Origin: Nageia nagi
Taxonomy: Eukaryota > Pinophyta
Reading direction: 5' to 3'
NCBI GenBank assembly: GCA_050084985.1
Contig: JBITNC010000001.1
Span: forward strand, 173,600,001 to 173,664,000
Length of the DNA stretch: 64,000 nucleotides
Shown: one piece after another, positions 1-12,100 of the stretch
Layout: every line of letters begins with the position of its first letter
Position numbering within the stretch: the first letter of the stretch is position 1
Program-made: the position numbers and the translations under genes
The notes under the pieces: model-generated
The model's input: the letters and a program-made list of their open reading frames with translations, nothing else
Told to the model about the DNA's origin: nothing
Database searches by the model: none

Positions 1-129
1 AGCATGTTGTGTTATATAAAGAGGGATATTTTATTTTAGAAAAGCACATCATTTGAAAAGTAGTAAGAGAAATATGAAGGGAAGGGACGATGTCTTGGTG
101 GGAAATTACATAAAGGGGATGGGGAAGGG

Positions 130-835
130 AGGAGTAAAGTGACACATGAAGTGGTTTGGGATAATATTCATGGCATCATCAAACCTTACGTGATGAAGAG
201 GAGGGCATATGAGAGGTTTCTTGATCTTCCCATGTGGGATTAGATGGACATTGATGTTGTGATCCCATCCTCTTCCTTCTCAAGGGATGTCATGGATGTG
301 GCCAACACTCACTTTGATTAGAAAGAGATCCTTGAATCCTATGTCTTCACTGCGAACTTGTCTTGTAACATAGAACTTCCCATTTCTACAACCATTTTTA
401 CCATGCTTTAAAATCTTGAGTTTTGTCTTAATATTTATAGTGTTTTATCAAGTTTGAGAAAGGAGGATATGAAGATTGCATTGGTTAATAACAAGGCATT
501 GAGGATAAGCGAGGAGCCTAAGTAGGTAGAGAAGATGGATCAGTGGCATCACTTAGAGCAGTTAATTAGGATATTCATGAGGCAATTTTGTCTGCCTAAT
601 AAGGTGAATATGAAGGGAATATATACCAAACTAGAGAACTTTATGTTGTTATTGAAGGCCCCTAAAACCCAACCTGATATTACAGCTGATGATGATGTTA
701 AGAAAATTGAAATTAACAATGCATAGGAAGGATGGAGTGATTTTTAGGGCATAGATAATGCATCTTTGTGTATGGTTATAGAAAATAGAGAAATGAATGT
801 GTTTGATGTGATTGGGTGGGCTGCCTAAAGATGAA
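130..835 (+). pseudogene. Decayed reading frame, unrecognised
   Basis: One frame can be followed for about 235 codons with only a handful of stops (TAG or TAA), and it is richer in G+C than the DNA around it. The longest open part is 535-726 (63 codons). Residues such as KPYVMKRRAYERFLDLPMWD near 190-240 and a C-terminal acidic patch (TADDDVKK) read like real protein. I do not recognise the family. It lies opposite in strand to the LTR at 1,894, so it is not obviously part of that element. It may be a transposon ORF or a captured host fragment. No start codon or promoter can be assigned because the window edge is close. Confidence 0.3.
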
Positions 836-1874
836 AATAAATATATGAAAATCTTATGAATGTGAGAATCTTAAATGTTTTAAAGTAGTTGCTAAAAATG
901 TTATGGTTGAGTTTTAGAAAATATCATAATAATAATTTTAAGATTTGGGTTTGTTAATTTTTTTTTAAATTATTTAAAATGCAAAGAGATTTAAATTTGG
1001 ATTTTACATATGTTAAAGATCTCAACAATTTTTATTACAAAAAATAATAATATAATTTTTAGGAAAATAATAAAAACTATCATAATAAGTTATGGGTTAC
1101 CTCATAATTCATATGCTCTATGACCTTATCCTTATGGGAGGTTGTTTCTCTACTTTTTTGCTTGTCATGTTGCCCTGTTGCAAGTGTTTCACTTCTAGAG
1201 GTGGTTTCACTGCATGTTGTTGTAGGTGAAGAAGAGACCCCTGACAATATGGTGTGCCATCCATAAAGCTCTAAAAATAATATGTTACAACCTATTAAGC
1301 TCTAAAAATAATATGTTAAATCATCTTTATGGTAGTTTAAACATGAATTTCCTTATAATCATATGCACATGTTATTTAGATTGTTATAACGATATCTAAA
1401 AAGAAATTAACTTTTAAAAGTATTGATGGAGCATACAACTCATTAATAATCTAGACATGAATATTCATTAAATTCATTTGCTAAAAAAATATAAAATTAG
1501 ACATATTATATTATTAATATTTAAATTAAAAAATTAATTATTTTTTTATATTAAATTAATTTAAAATAATTGAATATGAAAATATATTATATTTATACAT
1601 ATAATTAAAGTATAAAAAATAAATCATTAATTATATTAATAATTGAGAAATTGATACTATTACAATGGTTTGAAAGATGGTAATAGGGTAAGTTTTGAAA
1701 AGGGGTTATTATTTATTGCATAATGGCTTTACCATGAGTGGTTTAATAAATTAAAAGAGAAGGTGGTAAATTTTAAAAATAGGGGATTTTTTAAGAAGCT
1801 TGCAGACACATGTGTTTTAAAGATTTTCTACTAAGTGACCCCCCCATGAAAATTTCAACCCCAAATTTTATGCA
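836..1874. other. AT-rich stretch without a gene
   Basis: No coding signal. It holds a short two-copy repeat of about 31 bp (around 1,262-1,322, core GCTCTAAAAATAATATGTTA) and long A/T runs. If the LTR at 1,894 is a 5' LTR, the right part of this stretch would be the untranslated leader of that element. No gag is visible in it. Confidence 0.5.
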
Positions 1875-1875
1875 G

Positions 1876-1891
1876 ATAAGCTTTGATACCA
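1876..1891 (-). promoter_or_regulatory. Primer-binding site of a Copia-type element
   Basis: Read on the minus strand the site is GGTATCAAAGCTTATC, close to the sequence complementary to the 3' end of initiator methionine tRNA used by most plant Ty1/copia elements. It lies two bases internal to the LTR end at 1,894, the normal spacing. It shows that the LTR to its right is a 5' LTR on the minus strand. Confidence 0.65.
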
Positions 1892-1893
1892 CG

Positions 1894-2617
1894 TGATACG
1901 TAATCATCAGATGCTTATAGCATACTCAGATCCTCACTTACAAATTCAAATGAAAAGACATTCACTGTTACAAGACCCATCAAATAGCATATAAATTCAA
2001 AATTGTACAATGTAAAACTATAAATTAATAATCTTAATCACACACAACAAGATCAACACAATGATTTACCTTATTTAATCCAATTTAAGCTAATCCAACA
2101 TGGAATTGGAGCCTTCTCTTCTCATTGTATATGGATATTACAATATTACATGCATAGAGAAATACTATCAAAATCATGGCAATACCATCTCCTACAACAC
2201 TATTGCAATTTCCTATAGTAAGAAGAACAAATTTAGAACTACAAAATTTTTGGAATGATTCTTGGTCTTTCTTCAAATCTTTACAATCCCAAAACCCAGA
2301 AACTCTCTTAAACTCCATTGTAGAATCAAGAGAGTAGCATGCCTTTAAATAGGCCTAGAAACATCTCCAAGATGTCGATTGATGATCCTAAATAGCTCAG
2401 TTGCACAAATCACTAATGCCTCTTCAAATTCCACTACTGACTCATCAAAATGCATGTTGTTAACAACATGAAAATAGTAAATGCATGTTGTTTATGGTGT
2501 GGTTTTCATTACTAATCACCTCCAAATTTTAGTATTCAATTTGTCTCCAAACATATATACCTCTGGAATGAGTGTTGCTCCTATAGAGATCAACCTAACA
2601 CGATCCAATTCATATCA
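1894..2617 (-). mobile_element. Copia-type 5' LTR (single, partner not in window)
   Basis: The segment starts TGATACG and ends CATATCA, so both ends give TG...CA with a 7-bp inverted terminus differing at one base. A primer-binding site abuts its left end. A TATA-like CTATTTAAAGG (minus strand, about 2,345-2,352) fits a promoter roughly 270 bp from the LTR start. An 18-bp perfect palindrome lies upstream of it in the presumed U3 (2,453-2,470). No second copy of this LTR exists in the window, so this is a truncated element whose 3' part lay beyond the left edge or is lost. The short open frame at 2,085-2,318 inside it is not taken as a gene. The right end is inferred from the inverted terminus only. 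Confidence 0.6.
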
Positions 2618-2829
2618 CAATTAGCTTAAAAAAATTAATGTTATTCAAAAAATTCAGTTGCTAGATCAACTAGATAGTAAGGTGGATTTAGTTTTTAATA
2701 TGAGAATTACTTTTTGGAGGATGAGACATTTATCTTGTTTAGACCATATTTATGTATTATGCCATTTATTATTTTTCAAGCTATTCATTAATAATTGGGA
2801 TATACAATTAGTGGTGTCATAATTTCTTC

Positions 2830-4470
2830 AATACAATCCTAATTAAGGCAAAGCCTTGAACATTGATAACCTCCAAGACAAATTCTTTAAATATGTCAAA
2901 CAAAACCTTTCCCAATTTCTCTCCAGGCTCTTTAATAATATCACATGTTCAAGTTTCCTTCCACATGGACTTCAAACATCATCGATCTATATTCAAATTT
3001 GGTGACCCTAATGAGTTGAGCAACTACTACACCATCATGATAGTTATACCTTAGCCAAATTATATGCCATCATTTTAGAGAGTTACATCTTGTATGACCT
3101 CGATATTGGGTTCAAGGTTATAGGTCAAACATGTTTTTTTAAGGATTATTATATTATAGATAATATTTTTACTTTTAGAGTGATCTTTAAGTAAGGCATA
3201 TTTTGAAAGCCCCCTATCTTTATCTTTTTGTTGCTTTATGGACTTCAGGAAGGCCTTTGACATAATGCTTCGCTATAGGCTCATGGATAGAGTTTAGAGT
3301 TTAGGAGTCCCTAGTATTGATCTCATAACCATCTTGACATTTTATGAGACACTTTCAGAATGGATTCATACTTCAAAGGGACTCTCACATGGCATTCTTA
3401 GCATGATAGGGGTGAAGTAAGGTATCTACATTGATGAGTTGTAGATCTCTAGCCTTGAGACCATTGATTCTAAGTATGGATTCCTCCTTTATGAATACTA
3501 GATTCCCAACTTTCTTTTTGTAGATGATATTATCTTACTCTCCCATACAATTGGGGGCCTCCAGGATTTGGTAGATGCCTTAGATTCCTTAAGTGTTGGA
3601 AAATAGCTTATAGTGAACCTTAGGAAAACTAAGGTAGTGACCTTCAATATTTTGAAGACCATATTGAACTAAACAAATCACATATTGAGATAAAAATATT
3701 GAGACCAATACATATTATATGTACTTAGGCATGCTCTTTTTTGAGCCTAGGTTCTCCATGAGAACAACAACCACTTTCCAAAGTCCATTAAGTTTATATG
3801 ATAGTCTTTACCCTTGAGATACAATGTATGCAACTCATTTTCCAAGATATTTTATCCAAAGTTCAACTTTTCTAGATGCTAATTACCTCCATGATGTTAT
3901 ATGGCATTGAGTTCTAAATCTCTAGCTTGAGCATGATGGATTGGGTCATAGTATAAAGGAGCCTAGTCAGTACATTATCTCACTCCATCCAAAACAAGAG
4001 GGTAGTTCCCATATTATCATGCTAGCAAAGTTCAATTATCGACCTCTACAAGTATGGGCCATCACCTCTATGATCCTTTTTCTCCATCAACTACGTAAAT
4101 TATCAAATCTTGGATGTGATTTAGTTAGATTACCAATTAGAGCACTAACTTCTTCAATTGATTTAGCCACCCAAGATTTTCATTGGTGTTTCTTTACTAA
4201 GATTTTTGATATACTCAAAATGTTTGACTTCTCTCAAGATAGGTTACTTATGCCCCATGGATGTTCATATGGATCCTGTATGGATTAATTATCTAAGATC
4301 CAAGAGATGGTCTATATGGCCTTCATACAAATTATTTGGGTCACACATCAACAAAATTTTATACCTAAGTTGTGTACTACTTTTGACACTTTCTTTAGAT
4401 CAAGGGAGGGTTGATCCTCCCTTGGACTACATAAGCTTGCACCTCCCTCTTGGGTTGAGATTATTATTCT
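2830..4470 (+). pseudogene. LINE (non-LTR retrotransposon) reverse transcriptase, decayed
   Basis: Although broken by stops and small frame changes, the plus strand shows the RT blocks in order: an NYxTIM-like block after FKFGDPNE (about 2,985-3,060); GQTCFFKDYY...DNIFTFRVI (about 3,120-3,190); AFDIMLRYRL and LGVPSIDLI (about 3,250-3,330); IGVK then YIDEL (about 3,405-3,445); FVDDIILLSH, the catalytic box equivalent to YADD (about 3,515-3,545); and VNLRKTKV (about 3,610-3,640). The C-terminal YLGMLFFEPRFSMR block follows near 3,720. In a live element this protein nicks target DNA and copies its RNA at the nick. The endonuclease part is missing, so the copy is 5'-truncated as is usual for LINEs. 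The 3' end is uncertain; a tail may run to about 4,750. Confidence 0.75.
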
Positions 4471-4799
4471 AATAGTTTCAAGTTTGTTTGCATTTGTTTA
4501 GGATTGAATCATATCATATTCTGGCTATGGGTTTGCAAGTTTGTCACAAATACCATTGAGTGCTCAACATATCACTTCCTTCTTCTCTTCCAACACTAGT
4601 AAACTAAACATGATCTACAACGTCCAATGAGCTCAAGCTTTTAGATCATCTATTTTACATTTTTTGAAGCATGTATATATATAGTATTTTTACTTTATGC
4701 TATGTAACCTAGACTTAGGGTGAGCCCTTTAGGAGCTTTTTTGGTTACTACATTATTCTTATACTCACTAGTACCATTGACAACTTTTGGTCACTCATG

Positions 4800-6315
4800 G
4801 ACATTAATATAATTTTTATTTCTTTCTTTATTTTATCTTGGTTGCTTTGTTTCTTTTTGATAATTACAAGGAGAAGAATTTTTCTATCAAATCATTTAAG
4901 AGAAAATATATTTTGTGAACTATCAATGTTTGTATTGGAAAAATCCATGTTATCATATTCTACATTTATCTCCTCGTTTGGTACAAATATCTTAACCATC
5001 AAACTCAATGCATTTGAACTTAATAGAATAATTAGGTAGGATGATGGGAATGTAAAGTTAGGAATGTTGAAAGAAAATGTATTATTAACTTCATATCATT
5101 GTTACATAAACAATGAGATCAAATAAAAGACATTGATGATGCTCCAATTCATCTTGTTAGATGATTGATGAGCTTCATCTACCATACTGCTTTATTAGCC
5201 TAAATTCAAATGTATTATTAATAATATTATAAAATAAATCAAATATTTTATTGAATTTGAAGGTATTATTAATAAATCAAACATTTCCCTAAATTTAATG
5301 AACTTCTCTTGTTCAAGATCTTTGGTGAGATGTCAGTTGGTTATTTTATAATAGTAAAACATTTAAGATGTGCATTGCTATTTTCACATGACGTCGAATC
5401 AAATTTTAATCATCTTACATAAAATTTAATTCATAAAACATAAAATTAGATAGATAATTAATCTTGTAATGTTCTTTTGAATCCAAATGTTTTGATAATC
5501 TATCAAAGTTTTTGGTAAATAAATATAAATTAATTATGTATTTGAATGCTTGTTTGTAATAAAATTAAGTTATATCTTATTTTTGACAAAATTATGATCA
5601 TTATTAAAAATATAATTTTAATCATTTCATTTAAAATTTAATTTATAACTTACCAAATTACCAAAATTATTCCATAAAATTAGTATAAATTAAGAGAATA
5701 CTAGTAGTAGAAACCTATCAATGAAATAATACGACATTATTTGTATGAGTCAAACATTATCCTATTACAAAACAACCAAATCTCTTTCTCACCAAAATAT
5801 TAAAATTAGAGAAGCTCATGAAATTTAGTAAAATGCTTCATCTTACAATAATCCCTTCATATTAAAAGGGAATAAAACATTAATTTACATGTGCATATAG
5901 TCATTTCAGTTTTAATTACATTAGGCTATTCAAGTGTCATGGTAGAAGCTTAATAGTCATAGGCGAGGATGAATTGGAGCACCAACAATGAGTTATTATT
6001 TTAGCTCATTGTGCATGCAAAAATGATTTAAAGATTAAAATATATTTTCTTTCTAAATTCTTGGTGCCCATCATCCAACCTAATTATCCTATTGAATTCA
6101 AATGCTCCAAGTTCAAAGCTTAATACATTTTAACCAAACAGAGCATATAAACACAAAATATGATATCATGGATTTATCCCATATATAAACATTAATAGTT
6201 CATTAAATATATTTCCTCTTAAAGTGATTTGATAGTAAAATTCATCTCCTTCTAGATTTCAAAAGAAATAAAGCAACCAAGACAAAAGAAATTATGATAA
6301 TACCTAAGAGGTTGT
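4800..6315. repeat. Long inverted repeat (foldback), arms of about 550 bp
   Basis: The left arm (about 4,800-5,380) reappears as reverse complement at about 5,740-6,310, with a loop of about 350 bp. Matching blocks can be followed along the full arm: CTTGGTTGCTTT (4,838) with AAAGCAACCAAG (6,272); AAATCCATGTTATCATATT (4,942) against 6,155-6,175; ATGATGGG (5,041) with CCCATCAT (6,067); GATGCTCCAATTCATC (5,146) against 5,967-5,983; and TTTGGTGAGA (5,319) with TCTCACCAAA (5,786). The arms look roughly 75-80% identical by eye. The short open frame 4,797-5,039 lies in the left arm and is not convincing as a gene. It could be a foldback or MITE-like element, or an inverted duplication; RNA across it would fold into a long hairpin. 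Confidence 0.8.
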
Positions 6316-9100
6316 TACTTTGCATATAGACAACTAATTGTCCATCTATTAATAATATTGAAATATAATAAATGACAGTAGATATGAGGTTGGATTCATT
6401 TAAGTTAATTGATATACAAAAATTAAATTTGTAAATGAAACTATTCTCTTGAAAAATAGATACGGTTTAATATTTCAAATAAACATGATAAAAAATGGAC
6501 TTAAAGTGAATGTATTTAGAACAAAGATAACTCTCATATTATTTTGTGTATTATCAAAAATATTTATCATCAATTGTTTTTAAAATGACAAAAAAATGAA
6601 TGAAAACATCCTTAGGTTTCTAAATTGCCATAAATCACCTTCCAAAATTTTCTAATTTCTTTTTTAGTTTAAGATTTTTATCCTTGAAATATAGTATTTT
6701 GACAATGCTCGTAACCTAACACAAATACTTTTTAACTATTTTAAAGTAATATGAGAAGTTGAAAATAGATATAAATTTATATTAATGGTATAGTGTGAAG
6801 CTCTCATCATTATCCATTATGTAGGAAAAAAAAATATCTCATGCTTTTGGTTTTATAGTATAGTTATAATCGGTGTTAAGAATTGTAAATAAAATTGCTA
6901 GCTCTAAACGGTTAGCCTTGACATTCTTCAAATAAGGGTTTTTAGGGTAAATAATTTTTATATGTTCATTAGAAGTAAATGCGAACAAACTTATTAAGTT
7001 ACCATGGTAAAGGAGGGTGTTAACATCTTCACAAAGGTCTTATATAGTAAGATTTACATGCATTGTGAATGATGTGGATGCAACTCTTAAATGAGATGAT
7101 AAATTTGTTATAAATAGAACTTGCAATTGCTTATACTTCTCTCCATTTCCATGAAGATACTTCTCTTCCATTTCTCTTATTGCTTTTAATCCCTTCTTAA
7201 CTATTTCCCTCTCAAAGCAACACATGAACTATTGTCCATAAAAGACTCATGTAGTATTAGTATTCATTTGAAAAAAAATGAAAAATGTCCAATAAGAAAT
7301 AATGTAGAAAAATAATCAAGTGTAATCTCGATGAAATGAAACTATTTAACAAATTTAAAATTTAGTATTAATGTCCATGGATGACCAAAATAATGGTCAT
7401 CGTGATTGCAGAAAAATAAAGAGCATGGGAGTGCTTAATGCAACTCCAATGTCAAAGAGAGAAGTAGATAGGGAAAAGTTAGCAATGGATCTTTAAAGTG
7501 TTAAATCTAATAGTTTTGGTTGAATTCAATAAGATTGCATATGGAGAGTTGGGGTCTCCCTCAAAATTCAAAATTGAAAAGAAGCTTATGATGTTGCAAC
7601 TAGAGGGAGTAACCCTAATGGATATAGTAGTAATACATCAAGGAGTAGTCCTTTCATAGTATTTAGGGATCATATTATGCTTCTGACTCATAATTTTCTA
7701 CAATTGAAAAAAAGATGTGTTAAGAAGAAAAATCTTATTCTACATTTCAATGCTAAGTCATTAAATGCATTGTCAAGTCTTATATTTCAAGACATTTAAA
7801 ATTCTATCATAACAACTTAAGGATTAAAGAAAGTTAAATTAAAATATCAAATAAGTTTAAATTTGATTGTAAAGTCACACACCTTATACAACAAAGGTCA
7901 TGATAAAATAAGATAAAATTTTTAAAACTGTAAATATATTTAAAAATATATGCCATGAAAAGAAGACAATGAAGCTCTTAAACTTTTCTATATACAAATC
8001 ACCCTAATGGAGCCAATGCTATTCCATACTTTAAAGATATAAAATACTAAATTCTTTTGAAAATTTCAAAAATATTTGATAATTAAAAATAACAAAATAC
8101 TAAAAAATATAAGATTAAAGGTCATGAAATTTTGAAAATTCAAAAAATTTAAACTTGGTTTCTTTTCTTGTTGTGATGCCTTGTATACCTAATATGAAAA
8201 CGTCATTCCCATATGCTTTATGGGACATCCGTACAAAATGTGCCTATTATTTTTAGCCAAATGCAAAATTTATATTTGCATCTTCATGCCATGATATTAT
8301 GATATGATAATATTGTTCATATTTACTTTGAAGGGCATCAAGAAAAATCATGATATTGCTCTCTAAGCCATCTATGATAATCTCTCATATTTATAACCCC
8401 CATCACCTAGCATCTAGGTGCAACATCAATCACATCAAATTTCCCAACATCGATGTGGCATCAACATTGCTCATAATGCAAAAATTAGCATACACTTATT
8501 ATGTTTGTACATGGGATCACTTATGAATATTAGAACTCTTGCTTCATTTTTAACATGTCTATTTTCTTTTTAGGCAATAGACATACGACTATAGTGAACT
8601 TTTTTTGTAGTAACTACAATTCATATTTTATCCTCATTTTTAACTTCTTCAATACAAATAAGGTAAAATATAATACAAATAGTTCTCCTTTTTAACTTTA
8701 TAATTAAACACATGAACATGAATCATCCTCATGCCTTTTGATATGAATATGATAATCATATTGATGTGGCTAGCCTCCTAATATGATAAAATGTCGTATT
8801 CATATTCTCCTTCACAATTTAATGTAAAGACATAATTTATATATGTGCCCATGAACCCATACATGAATATTTTAAATAAGCTTTTTTATGTAAAAAATAA
8901 TATATTAGAAAAATAAATAATATTTTTTACAAACAAAAAAAGGTTGGTGGATAAACACATTACATAGTCAAGTCATTAATTGAGTTAACAACAACCATAT
9001 TAATAAAAAATAGGTGGTAAGTAAAATTCTACAATGCCCTCTTAACATCTACATAATAAATTAAAAATATATTATAATTAATAATTAAAATAAAATGGCA
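6316..9100. other. AT-rich stretch without a recognisable gene
   Basis: Long A/T-rich sequence. On the minus strand, 7,225-7,040 reads as 61 codons with a charged start (KKGLKAIREMEEKYLHG), and the same frame continues with few stops to about 6,800. This may be a decayed gene fragment, but I do not recognise it. On the plus strand 7,377-7,490 is open for about 38 codons (MDDQNNGHRDCRKIKSMG). Nothing else is supportable. Confidence 0.35.
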
Positions 9101-12100
9101 TTGAATGCATGCCCTAAGAATAAACATAAAAAATATCAACTATGTTTAGGCACCATCAACATATAACTCCCATCCATTACAATTGGGCTACTTTAGTGTA
9201 TACCCCCAACCTTAACCAAACAAAGATTCTTGAATGTTTCTCTAGCTATGGTCAATAAGGAATTCATTTTATGTAGTATCCTTCAAGTTAAAATATTCAA
9301 AGGTAAGGTGGGGATCATGATGTAACCTAGATCCAAATGGAAATCAATCAAGCCTCGAGTAAGAGTGGGCACTCAACTTAAGGTATATTGATTCCTTTAA
9401 TGAGATATGGGTTTGGAACATCGAGGAGGAGTGGTTTGGTCTAGGAGAAGCTTTCTCATCATATAGTATGTATTCCTCCAATGGTCAATTAGCTCTTAGA
9501 GGTGGCCAAATTCCATGAAAACCTTACTCAACTGAGCCATAATTTGCAAGTCCATACATAAGGATATTAGATTTGTCAAAAGTAAAAATTGAAACAAAGT
9601 AAGAATACTTAGCAAAAATACAATCCTTTATATTCTTATAAGTATTGTAAAGAGATTATATATGCAAATGATGACACATATTAATGAAAAGGGTTGGGAG
9701 TGGCATAGGATCACCCAAAAGAACATGTTTCTAATTACACTATGTGAAATAAAAGGGATTGAAGATATAATATATATATTTTTAATTGCAGAATGAATAG
9801 GTGGGGTTGGAAATACCCATGTGCTTAGATATTTCTCCTATAATTAATTCATTATGGAGAATATCCACACAAAATTAATTTTTTTAGGATTGATGAAGGA
9901 AGCGTAGCTAATGTAAAAGTGTTGAGTCCAAATCGATCAAGGTGAAGAGATTGTTTGTTAAGCTTGTCAAGCAAGGGAAAAAATGATGATAACTAATTGC
10001 ATCCCATACTTTCCTTATAGTTGTGCAAAGGCATTTTAGGGAACCATTTACAATCCTTCCAATGTATTTGGAAAATTATAAAGATTTTGTAAAGCATAGA
10101 AGACAAAGTTGATTTTTTAACTACTTCAAAGGTTTGCTAATCAGTAACCTTAAGCTTAATTTTGACATAAAATTACTCTCAACAAAATTAATCTCTCACT
10201 TTTCAAGTAAAAATGTTTGCAATGCAATGATAACACTTATGATAAATTATGATAATGTGAATCTAAGTGGGATCCTTGAAAAGTAAAAATAGGTTACCAC
10301 AAGATATTCACCTAGTTAAAAGAGAGATCCCACTAGATGTATTAGTTGTTATATTTGAGATAGTATTTAAAATTCTCTTGGGCATTCAAAATACTTTTAA
10401 TTTCAAATAAACCCTCAATATTTATGGGAATCAAGGTCACTTTAAGCGAGGGAAAGTTCATTTTCTTCCATCTTTGGCATAAGAAACCTAGTGAAAACTA
10501 ATCTGATCATTGGAAGAAAATCACAAAAAATTACAAAGAAGCTTATCAAGATCCTTATAATAGTTTTGAGATTAAACCTAATAAGAGAGTAATAAACATG
10601 ATTTTAAGCCAAAATATTCAATTAGATTTGGAATTTATCAACCAAAGAGAGCTTATTGTAATACAAATAGCTAATATTTTTCTCAACCTTATTAATGATA
10701 AAATTCCAAAGAGAAGAGGGAAAACCATTAAAAGTAAAGGGGATGCATACAAACCTAAGAATTTCTCAATATCATATGACCTTCCATTCATATAGCTAAT
10801 ATAAAGGGGGACAATGTTGGAGGATTGGTTTTAGCATTAGGGTTTCTTCCATTGACAAAGTAACTTAGAGGTTAGACAAAAAGTGTTCATGTAATACAAA
10901 GCTTGCACAACTACTCTTGCCTACTATATGCAAGTGAGAAAATAATCATAAAAAAGTATTCAATTATGAGTTGACACTCACCTTTGGGGAGAAAATATCT
11001 CAAATAGTGCCAAGGGATACTTGTTGGACCAACATATATTCAAATTATTCATATCTAAAAGTATAAAGATAAGGGAATAAGGGGAAACCTTACCTAATTT
11101 AATTGAACATGATACCATATAATAATATTTATTAAATTTGAGTATTGTAAAAGTATCCACAAATATAATATCCACCAAATAAATAAAATTACCCTAAATA
11201 TATGAGCATGCTAATAATAAAGCCCATTCAATTTGATCATAAGATTTTTCAAAATCAACTTTAATGAATAGGGAGTTTGATTAGACCTATAAGCCATTCC
11301 ATTTCCTTCCAAATAATAAAATTATTATAAAAAATATACCTACCTTGAATAAATCTAGTTTTCTCTAGATAAATAATAAAATAAAGGAGCTGATGAATGA
11401 AGAGAAAAAGGGTATTGAAAATAATCATGTAAGAAATATTTAAGAGGGTGATGAGCCTTATGTTGGTGAAAAGCTCATCATCGTCATCATTTGAATTAAA
11501 TTTAATACTACCTATAATGATAATAGGGCCCAAGGAACCTACAAACATGACTTCTTAGTGGATCTGAAATAGATGAGATTTGACAATATCCCATAAGGCT
11601 TTGTATAATTCATAAGGAAAACTATAGAGGCTTGGGGATTTATTATAAACCATTTAAGAGAGGGATTCATCTAGGTATTTGAGGGAAATTAAGACTTATC
11701 ATGGAGAATATGCTAGGAATTAGAAATATTATTCATCACAATAGCTAAGTAAGCACTCAATGATAGTTCCCTTTGAGAACTCATATCTTAGGATGTAAAG
11801 ATATTATAGTAATGGTTCTCAAAGGTTATAATTTTTTGGGAAAGATTAAAGATATTATCACCTTCATTAGAAATGTCTTAAATGCTTAAAGATTGAATAT
11901 AAGGATATAAATGTTGAAAAAAATATTTCATTTCCATATCTTCAATCTTTACTAGTATAAATGAGCTTTACTTTGAGCTGCTTTAGCTTCATAATGCATT
12001 GCTAGTAGAAATTAGTATTTAGCTATTGTGAGGCATCTCTAGAGATCCTCACTAAAAGAATTAGTTTGCTAGAGAGTTGTTTCCAATTCAAATTATTTTT

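Noticed and set aside
4797-5039. 80-codon hydrophobic plus frame
   Set aside because: It falls inside the left arm of the long inverted repeat and the arm copy does not keep the frame.
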